A stretch of DNA of 64,000 nt from contig OX421968.1 in assembly GCA_949128115.1 (NCBI GenBank), positions 56,685,423 to 56,749,422 on the forward strand, given 5' to 3'. Positions 58,281 through 64,000 of this stretch are shown in pieces. The translations under genes were made by a program, and so were the position numbers. This stretch comes from Anaspis maculata (lineage: Eukaryota; Arthropoda; Insecta; Coleoptera; Scraptiidae). Numbering within the stretch: position 1 is the stretch's first letter; each line of letters starts with the position of its first letter. Under the pieces are notes generated by a model. It was given only the letters and a program-made list of their open reading frames with translations, made no database searches and was not told where the DNA came from.

Positions 58281-58284
58281 AAAT
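58281..58284. repeat. Target-site duplication AAAT (left)
   Basis: The satellite motif acacaaatatag is split here. The left flank ends in aaat immediately before the LTR, and the right flank restarts with aaat at 60,758. A 4-bp duplication fits Ty3/gypsy-type integration. Confidence 0.85.
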
Positions 58285-58662
58285 TGATGCCAAGGGCGAA
58301 CGGGGCGCGGCCAGGCTGAAGGGCGGAGCCTTCGGGCTTTGGCGAAAGCGCACTCTCGATGGCGGTGGTGAGACCCGAGGCCTCGCTGGCGAACGTTGTC
58401 CGCTCGGCAGATGGTTCGGGACGGTGGCCCCCAAGGGGGCCGGTGCTTTGGCCCTGAAAAGGGCCAATGGTTTCTTGACGATGGTCGTGGATGAGGAACA
58501 TCAGGGCGAAGGCCGTCTGCGGACGTGCGGTGCGTGGTCGATGCGGCGATGTGTGTCGGCTCAGGACTGCTGAACGACTGGGGAGAATCATACAAGCGTC
58601 GGCTTATATAGGAGCGAAGGGACGAGCGTTGGCTCCGCCTCCTTCCGGCCGGGCCGGTAACA
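58285..58662 (-). repeat. 3' LTR (378 bp)
   Basis: Direct repeat of the right-hand LTR, with tgatgccaag at its plus-strand left end and gccggtaaca at its right end. It has a single copy of the segment duplicated in the other LTR and differs from it by about 18 substitutions, eight of them clustered in about 28 bp near 58,470-58,500. It contains a TATATAA box on the minus strand. No AATAAA polyadenylation signal was found in this orientation. Confidence 0.9.
58604..58610 (-). promoter_or_regulatory. TATA box of 3' LTR
   Basis: Minus-strand TATATAA within cctatataagccgacg, 53 bp inside the 3' LTR start. Identical in sequence and position to the box in the 5' LTR. Confidence 0.6.
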
Positions 58663-59038
58663 CCACCGGGTTCCTGGAAGACGGCCTTTGCACTCGTGCT
58701 TTCCGGGGCGCTTCGATGCCGCTGGAGGAGTGGACCTGGATCTTTGCCTGGTGGTCCGGGTGTTTGGCTGGCTGGATCTGGTGCTGGTCTTGCGAAGAAG
58801 TTCTCGGGCGCCGATGCGGGATGGGCGGTCCGAGAATAGCGTAGGCTGCCAGCGTACCGTTGCAGGCGATCGTCCTGCTTGGGCTTACGGCTGGAGCTTT
58901 TAGCACGGTCTGGTTCCGGAGCTTCTTCTTGGCGGTGGTTTGTCGGTGCGGTCGACGGACGTCGACGGATTTCGTCTCCGCCTGGTGTTTCGGCGAAGGT
59001 GTTGGTGTGGAGTTCGGGGCTTCCTTCTGGCGGGAGTC
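58663..59038 (-). other. Internal region between IN remnant and 3' LTR
   Basis: About 376 bp between the integrase zinc-binding remnant and the 3' LTR. The main minus-strand frame stays open but reads as a proline- and charge-rich sequence with no integrase core motif. I see no convincing polypurine tract next to the LTR: the adjacent minus-strand sequence ends aggaacccggtgg, which is only partly purine. This may be the scar of a large deletion that removed the integrase core, or a rearranged 3' untranslated region. Confidence 0.6.
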
Positions 59039-59266
59039 ACTGGTGGAACACGAGACGCAAGCCCGGACGTAGGCGGTAACGTCTTGTCTCATTCGGCGCC
59101 AGTGGTAGGACTGCTGGATCCGTGAGAGAGTTTCCTGGTGGCCGGAATGCGCTGGCTCCTGCGTGTCATGACAGGCGTGTATGACTTGACGAGCCATGCT
59201 CCGGGGCACCACCAGTAGCTTCCCATGTTGAGTGCGGCGCCAAAGGATGTTTTCTTCCACAATATA
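59039..59266 (-). other. Integrase H2C2 zinc-binding domain remnant
   Basis: Residues 345-420 of the pol remnant. All four zinc ligands are present with canonical spacing (H-x6-H-x29-C-x2-C). The surrounding residues, such as HDTQEPAHSG and VTAYVRACVSC, resemble Ty3/gypsy and related integrase N-terminal domains. The usual tryptophan-proline after the aromatic pair is W-R here. Confidence 0.82.
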
Positions 59267-59473
59267 GTTCTCCAGCAGCCACTGCGTGTGTGGATGGAAC
59301 GGCTGGTGGCGGCGCCAGGAGGCTATATCGCGGATGATGTGCGGAGAGGTGCTCTGTGCTCTCACTACGCGTTCGTGCATGGTGAGGTTCTCGGCCGGGG
59401 ACGGAGGTGTCCGTGGTCCTTTGGCCGGGCGGTGTGTAGACGCGGGCGCTGCGGGCCGGGCTTGCTCGAAGAA

Positions 59474-59803
59474 CGCCGTGACTTTATGCGGCAGGTAGAG
59501 GTGTACGCATTGCCGGTTGAAGTCGATGTGGGCGTCTGTCTGCTGCAAGAACGGTAGCCCGAGAATGCAATCCTCCTGTAGGTTGTCCATCGGCGAGAAA
59601 GCCGTGAACGTGTGGTTCGTGCCCACGTGTACGGCCAGAATCTGGTCGTGGTAGCGTGTCACGGCTGTTGAGCCGAAGGCCAGCTTCGCTTGGGCCGTCC
59701 GGGGGGCGGAAAGGTCCTGAAGCAGGTCGGCTCGGATGAGGTTGTTGCCGGAGCTGGTGTTGAGCTGGGCTGACACCTGGATGCCTTTCACCTGCAGCCG
59801 TAT
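59474..59803 (-). other. Retropepsin-like domain with altered active site
   Basis: Residues 166-275 of the pol remnant. The strand before the active site (IQVSAQL) and the ILGLPF-x-HIDF block fit retroviral-type aspartic proteases of LTR elements. The catalytic triplet reads N-T-S instead of D-T/S-G, so peptidase activity is not expected. Confidence 0.7.
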
Positions 59804-60097
59804 GCGGGGCGATAGGCTAGCGGCGGCGAAAGTACCCAGGCTGATGTCGGCGTCGGAGATGGTGTTGAGGACCATCGGCGGTGCTGGTTCTGGCGTCGGG
59901 TAGTCCAGGGACGGAAGCGATGCGTTCCTGGGTGCCGCTGCTGACTCCAGAAAGGGGTTTGTTGTTGGGCGCCACTCGTCGGCTGAAGCGACGAGAAAGG
60001 GATTCGTCGAAGAGAACGGAGATGTCCGGTTCTCGCTCGACTCCTCGGTGATACTCAGGGCGTCGGTGGATTCCTCTGGAACTGCGGTTCCAGAAAG
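59804..60097 (-). other. Leader/linker between primer site and protease remnant
   Basis: 294 bp between the primer binding site and the protease-like domain. The pol frame is open through it and includes two NPFL motifs (ST-NPFL and TT-NPFL), but there is no capsid-like or CCHC gag sequence. Gag therefore appears to be deleted or was never part of this element. Confidence 0.55.
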
Positions 60098-60115
60098 GCC
60101 CCACGTTGGGCGCCA
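60098..60115 (-). promoter_or_regulatory. Primer binding site, tRNA-Lys1,2 type
   Basis: The plus strand reads gccccacgttgggcgcca, ending directly against the 5' LTR with zero spacing. As recalled, this is the 3' terminal 18 nt of metazoan tRNA-Lys (CUU) including CCA, so the minus strand is the complementary primer site TGGCGCCCAACG.... The same PBS type is used by several retroviruses and many Ty3/gypsy elements. It independently confirms the minus-strand orientation and the LTR boundary. Confidence 0.92.
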
Positions 60116-60124
60116 TGATGCCAA

Positions 60125-60652
60125 GGGCGAACGGGGCGCAGCCAGGCTGAAGGGCGGAGCCTTCGGGCTTTGGCGGAAGCGCACTCTCGATGGCGGTGGC
60201 GAGACCTGAGGCCTTGCTAGCGGACGTTGTCCGCTCGGCGGATGGTTCGGGACGGTGGCCCCCGAGGGGGCCGGTGCTTTGGCCCTGAAAAGGGCCAATG
60301 GTTTCTTCTTGGTGATCCTGGATGGGAAACATCAGGGCGAAGGCCGTCTGCGGACGTGCGGTGCGTAGTCGATGCGGCGATGTGAGTGGGGCGAACGGGG
60401 CGCAGCCAGGCTGAAGGGCGGAGCCTTCGGGCTTTGGCGGAAGCGCACTCTCGATGGCGGTGGCGAGACCTGAGGCCTTGCTAGCGGACGTTGTCCGCTC
60501 GGCGGATGGTTCGGGACGGTGGCCCCCGAGGGGGCCGGTGCTTTGGCCCTGAAAAGGGCCAATGGTTTCTTCTTGGTGATCCTGGATGGGAAACATCAGG
60601 GCGAAGGCCGTCTGCGGACGTGCGGTGCGTAGTCGATGCGGCGATGTGTGTC
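60125..60652. repeat. 264-bp tandem duplication inside 5' LTR
   Basis: Copy 1 is 60,125-60,388 and copy 2 is 60,389-60,652. The first 260 bp of each are identical by eye, and only the last 4 bp differ (agtg at the joint versus tgtc). The 3' LTR has a single copy, so the duplication arose after integration. Confidence 0.92.
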
Positions 60653-60698
60653 GGCTCAGGACTGCTGAACGACTGGGGAGAATCATACAAGCGTCGGC

Positions 60699-60705
60699 TT
60701 ATATA
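60699..60705 (-). promoter_or_regulatory. TATA box of 5' LTR
   Basis: Minus-strand TATATAA, 53 bp from the outer edge of the 5' LTR, followed by agccgacgc. A plausible core promoter for the element. Confidence 0.65.
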
Positions 60706-60757
60706 GGAGCGAAGGGACGAGCGTTGGCTCCGCCTCCTTCCGGCCGGGCCGGTAACA

Positions 60758-60761
60758 AAAT
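60758..60761. repeat. Target-site duplication AAAT (right)
   Basis: Restarts the interrupted monomer (aaatatagaagaaaag) directly after the LTR terminal CA and matches aaat at 58,281-58,284. Confidence 0.85.
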
Positions 60762-63700
60762 ATAGAAGAAAAGACACAATTGTTATCCAAAAAGTTCAGG
60801 TTTCAACCCAAGTGACTCCAGGCTCCAACCCACGTGACTTTTGAAACGATCGGTCACGACTTTTGGAGTTGGCAGCTTCTTGTTCCAAACGCAACATCTG
60901 ACGAACGAACACAAATATCAAAAAAAAAGACACAATTGTTATCCAAAAAATTCAGGCTCCAACCCAAGTGACTCCAGGCTCCAACCCACGTGACTTCAGG
61001 CTTCAACCCACGTGACTTTGAGAACGATCGGTCACCACTTTTGAAGTTGGCAGCTACCCTTTCCAAACGCAACATCTGACGAACGAACACAAATATAGAA
61101 AAAAAGACACAATTGTTATCCAAAAAGTTCAAGTTTCAACCCACGTGACTTCAGGCTTCAACCCACGTGACTTAAGGCTTCAATCCACGTGACTTTCAAA
61201 ACGATCGGTCACCACTTTTGGAGTTGGCAGCTTTTTGTTCCAAACGCAACATCTGACGAACGAACACAAATATCAAAAAAAAGACACAATTGTTATCCAA
61301 AAAGTTCAGGCCCCAACCCACGTGACTTCAGGCTTCAGCCCACGTGACTTCAGGCTCCAACCCACGTGACTTTTGAAACGATCGGACACGACTTTTGGAG
61401 TTGGCAGCTTCTTGTTCCAAACGCAACATCTGACGAACGAACACAAATATCAAAAAAAAAGACACAATTGTTATCCAAAAAGTTCAGGCTCCAACCCACG
61501 TGACTTCAGGTTTCAACCCACGTGCCTTCAGGCTTCAACCCACGTGACTTTTGAAACGATCGGTCACGACTTTTGGAGTTGGCAGCTTTTTGTTCCAAAC
61601 GCAACATCTGACGAACGAACACAAATATCAAAAAAAAGACACAATTGTTATCCAAAAAGTTCAGGCCCCAACCCACGTGACTCCAGGCTCCAACCCACGT
61701 GACTTCAGGCTTTAACCCACGTGACTTTGAGAACGATCGGTCACCACTTTTGAAGTTGGCAGCTACTCTTTCCAATCGCAACATCTAACGAACGAACACA
61801 AATATAGAAAAAAAGACACAATTGTTATCCAAAAAGTTCAGGTTCTAACCCACGTGACTTCAGGCTTCAACCCACGTGACTTCAGGCTTCAACCCACGTG
61901 ACTTCAGGCTTCAACCCACGTGACTTTGAAAACGATCGTTCACCATTTTTGATGTTGGCTGCTACTCTTTCCAAACGCAACATCTGACCAACGAACACAA
62001 ATATAGAAAGAAAGACACAATTGTTATCCAAAAAGTCCAGGTTTGAACCCACGTGACTAAAGGCTCCAACCCACATGACTTCAGGCTTCAACACACGTGA
62101 CTTTTAAAACGATCGGTCACCACTTTTGATGTTGGCAGCTACTTGTTCCAAACGCAACATCTGACTACCGAACACAAATATAGAAGAAAAGACACAATTG
62201 TTATCCAAAAAGTTCAGGTTTTAACCCACGTGACTTCAGGCTTCAACCCACGTGACTTCAGGCTTCAACCCACGTGACTTCAGGCTCCAACCACGTGACT
62301 TCTGAAACGATCGGTCACGACTTTTGAAGTTGGCAGCTACTCTTTCCAAACGCAACATCTGACGAACGAACACAAATATAGAAAAAAAGACACAATTGTT
62401 ATCCAAATAGTTCAGGTTTGAACCCACGTGACTCCAGGCTCCAACCCACGTGACTTCAGGCTTCAACCCACGTGACTTTGAGAACGATCGGTCACCACTT
62501 TTGAAGTTGGCAGCTACTCTTTCCAAACGCAACATCTGACGAACGAACACAAATATAGAAGAAAAGACACAATTGTTATCCAAAAAGTTCAGGTTTTAAC
62601 CCACGTGACTTCAGGCTTCAACCCACGTGACTTCAGGCTTCAACCCACGTGACTCCAGGCTTCAACCCACGTGACTTTGAAAACGTACGGTCATTATTTT
62701 TGAAGTTGGCTGCTACTCTTTTCAAACGCAAAATCTGACGAACGAACACAAATATAGAAAGAAAGACACAATTGTTATCCAAAAAGTTCAGGTTTGAACC
62801 CACGTGACTCCAGGCTCCAACCCACGTGACTTCAGGCTTCAACCCACGTGACTTTCAAAACGATCGGTCACCACTTTCGATGTTGGCAGCTACTTGTTCC
62901 AAACGCAACATCTGACTAACGAACACAAATATAGAAGAAAAGACACAATTGTTATCCAAAAAGATCTGGCTCCAACCCACGTGACTTCAGGCTTCAACCC
63001 ACGTGACTTCAGGCTCCAACCACGTGACTTTTGAAACGATCGGTCACGACTTTTGAAGTTGGCAGCTACTCTTTCCAAACGCAACATCTGACGAACGAAC
63101 ACAAATATAGAAAAAAAGACACAATTGTTATCCAAAAAAATCAGGTTTAAACCCACGTGACTCCAGGCTCCAACCCACGTGACTTCAGGCTTCAACCCAC
63201 GTGACTTTGAGAACGATCGGTCACCACTTTTGAAGTTGGCAGCTACTCTTTCCAAACGCAACATCTGACGAACGAACACAAATATAGAAGAAAAGACACA
63301 ATTGTTATCCAAAAAGTTCAGGTTTTAACCCACGTGACTTCAGGCTTCAACCCACGTGACTTCAGGCTCCAACCCACGTGACTTTGAAAACGATCGGTCA
63401 CCTTTTTTGAAGTTGGCTGCTACTCTTTCCAAACGCAACATCTGACGAACGAACACAAATATAGGAAGAAAGACACAATTGTTATCCAAAAAGTTCAGGT
63501 TTGAACCCACGTGACTCCAGGCTCCAACCCACGTGACTTCGGGCTTCAACCCACGTGACTTCAGGCTTCAACCCACGTGCCTTCAGGCTTCAACCCACGT
63601 GACTTTCAAAACGATCGGTCACCACTTTTGGAGTTGGCAGCTTCTTGTTCCAAACGCAACATCTGACGAACGAACACAAATATCGAAAAGAAAGACACAA

Positions 63701-63915
63701 TTGTTATCCAAAAAGTTCTGGCTCCAACCCACGTGACTTCAGGCTTCAACCCACGTGACTTCAGGCTTCAACCCACGTGACTTTTGAAACGAACGGTCAC
63801 GACTTTTGGAGTTGTCAGCTACTTGTTCCAAACGCAACATCTGACGAACGAACACAAATATAGAAGAAAAGACACAATTGTTATCCAAAAAGTTCAGGTT
63901 TTTACCCACGTGACT
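60758..63915 (+). repeat. 177-bp satellite array, right block
   Basis: Same family, orientation and 177/199-bp phase as the left block. It carries more private changes than the centre: aacccaagtgac (60,806 and 60,963), gatcgttcacc (61,937), ctgaccaacg (61,985), ctgactaccgaac (62,161), cgtacggtcattattttt (62,685) and gcaaaatctgacg (62,728). This pattern is expected near an array edge where homogenisation is weak. Confidence 0.95.
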
Positions 63916-64000
63916 CGACGTGTTCGTTCGTCAGATGTTGCGTTTGGAACAAGTAGCTGACAACTCCAAAAGTCGTGACCGATCGTTTCGAAAGTCACGT
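63775..64000. repeat. 81-bp imperfect inverted repeat at orientation switch
   Basis: Arms are 63,775-63,855 and 63,920-64,000, with a 64-nt spacer. The second arm reversed matches the first with only two mismatches, in the gaaacgatc/gaaacgaac region. The mismatches mean it is not an exact fold-back of the adjacent monomer. Confidence 0.88.
63920..64000 (-). repeat. Satellite in inverted orientation
   Basis: Reverse complement of the type-B core from gaacgaacac back to acgtgacttt. The junction is gact/cgac/gtgttcg at about 63,916-63,919, leaving roughly 4 nt that fit neither orientation. The inverted segment continues to the window end, so its full extent is unknown. Confidence 0.93.

Larger units (their letters stand above)
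1..58284 (+). repeat. 177-bp satellite array, left block
   Basis: Uninterrupted head-to-tail satellite. The spacing of the landmark cggtcac is 177 bp in most intervals (341 to 518 to 695) and 199 bp where one extra 22-bp subrepeat is present (695 to 894; 2531 to 2730). Every monomer has the same order: gactttgaaa, cgatcggtcac, a short variable segment (gaagttggcagctactc or ggagttgtcagctactt), caaacgcaacatctgacgaacgaacac, aaatata plus a purine stretch, acaattgttatcc, then two to five CACGTG subrepeats. No other sequence class interrupts this block. The open frames in it are short, periodic and mostly begin with TTG or GTG, so I annotate no gene. The monomer size and tandem homogenisation are typical of eukaryotic centromeric or heterochromatic satellites, but centromeric function is not shown. 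Confidence 0.97.
58604..60298 (-). pseudogene. Degenerate pol remnant: retropepsin-like + integrase zinc-binding domain
   Basis: A 564-codon open frame that begins inside the 5' LTR with TTG, reads through the primer site, and ends in the 3' LTR. The first in-frame ATG is codon 142 (59,875), so any translated product from an ATG would have about 423 residues. Residues 166-275 look like a retropepsin. The catalytic D-T-G is N180-T181-S182, losing the aspartate and glycine, while the later ILGLPF motif (245-250) is intact. Residues 345-420 match the integrase H2C2 zinc-binding domain, with H377-x6-H384-x29-C414-x2-C417 and the HSG and YxW-like landmarks. Reverse transcriptase and RNase H, normally between these domains, are absent, and the DDE core is missing downstream. 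It is therefore a deleted, catalytically dead relic, although the frame has stayed open. A domesticated or non-autonomous ORF is possible but unproven. Confidence 0.75.
58285..60757 (-). mobile_element. Internally deleted Ty3/gypsy-type LTR retrotransposon
   Basis: A 2,473-bp GC-rich insertion inside one satellite monomer. The parts, on the minus strand, are the 5' LTR (60,757-60,116), tRNA-Lys primer site (60,115-60,098), a 1,453-bp internal region, and the 3' LTR (58,662-58,285). Termini are TG...CA, flanked by AAAT duplications. The internal region encodes a retropepsin-like domain and an integrase zinc-binding domain. There is no recognisable gag zinc knuckle, reverse transcriptase, RNase H, integrase DDE core or env. 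The element cannot be autonomous. Family assignment rests on the H2C2 spacing and the protease. The exact clade cannot be named without a search. Confidence 0.9.
60116..60757 (-). repeat. 5' LTR (642 bp, with internal duplication)
   Basis: Matches the 378-bp left LTR at both ends but is 264 bp longer because of one internal tandem duplication. Minus-strand termini are TGTTACCGG and GGCATCA. From the TATA box, transcription would start roughly 25-30 bp downstream (about 60,670), implying a short U3 of about 80-90 bp. The open frames crossing this LTR, including a 289-codon frame in which the duplicated segment appears twice, are not annotated as genes. Confidence 0.9.

Noticed and set aside
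1..58284. CRISPR array
   Set aside because: Regular repeats are present, but the intervening sequences are repeats too (core and subrepeats), not unique spacers, and there are no cas genes. The context is eukaryotic.
57987..58595. 202-codon minus-strand frame joining LTR and satellite
   Set aside because: Chimeric read-through across the 3' LTR-satellite junction at 58,284. Neither half resembles a protein domain.
58491..59557. Several plus-strand frames of 61-117 codons across the retroelement
   Set aside because: Antisense to the pol remnant in GC-rich DNA with few stops. No domain or start context supports them.
60098..60115. tRNA-Lys gene fragment or tRNA-derived SINE
   Set aside because: Only the 3' terminal 18 nt matches, it abuts an LTR exactly, and there are no A/B box or cloverleaf sequences around it. 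A primer binding site explains it fully.
59817..60686. 289-codon minus-strand frame in the 5' LTR
   Set aside because: It is long only because the 264-bp duplication (88 codons) keeps frame, so the same peptide appears twice. It lies in non-coding LTR and overlaps the better-supported pol frame.
58285..60757. Endogenous retrovirus with env
   Set aside because: No envelope-like frame, signal peptide or transmembrane segment between the integrase remnant and the 3' LTR. Only 376 bp remains there.
1..63915. CENP-B box in the monomer
   Set aside because: I looked for TTCGnnnnAnnCGGG on both strands of the consensus. The ttcgttcg on the minus strand lacks the downstream CGGG. Centromeric identity therefore remains unproven.

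Overview
The window is eukaryotic repetitive DNA, almost certainly nuclear. About 61.5 of its 64 kb is one satellite family in a single head-to-tail array. The basic monomer is 177 bp. It has a core of about 133 bp (landmarks cgatcggtcac, caaacgcaacatctgacg, acacaattgttatcc) followed by 22-bp subrepeats (gacttcaggc...cccacgt), each ending in the palindrome CACGTG. Adding or losing a subrepeat changes monomer length in 22-bp steps (155/177/199/221). I estimate 330-345 monomers by dividing length by mean period. I see no host gene, rRNA, tRNA or CRISPR. The species cannot be identified from the sequence. A metazoan is plausible from the retroelement, but that is a guess.

Layout. 1-1,060 is a copy of 21,751-22,810. 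About 2,906-13,680 holds two copies of a 5,375-bp higher-order repeat (HOR), itself made of 10-monomer units of 1,770/1,792/1,814 bp. About 14,653-21,780 is a tandem duplication of 3,564 bp. About 23.2-57 kb consists of three related superunits offset by about 10.36 kb and 11.03 kb. Each contains a 6-monomer, 1,129-bp HOR in 2, 3 and 2 copies. The segment is crossed by visible unequal-crossover junctions, for example at 8,280, 43,840 and 49,660.

58,285-60,757 is a GC-rich island and the only non-satellite DNA. It is a minus-strand, internally deleted Ty3/gypsy-type LTR retrotransposon with TG...CA termini and a 4-bp AAAT target duplication. It has an 18-nt primer binding site identical to the expected 3' end of animal tRNA-Lys1,2, a TATATAA box in each LTR, and a degenerate pol remnant in which a retropepsin-like domain is followed directly by the integrase zinc-binding domain. 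Reverse transcriptase, RNase H and the integrase core are absent. The LTRs differ at about 18 positions, and the 5' LTR alone carries a perfect 264-bp-period tandem duplication.

60,758-63,915 is the same satellite, with more private mutations toward the right. At about 63,916-63,919 the array switches orientation, and the last 81 bp are reverse-complement satellite. Rising divergence, a surviving transposon and an inversion together suggest that the array edge is near the right end.

Nothing here is an operon or gene system. The interest lies in array architecture, the dense regular ladder of CACGTG sites, the recombination footprints and the relic retroelement. Offsets were read by eye from marker positions, so a dot plot should be used to refine boundaries.
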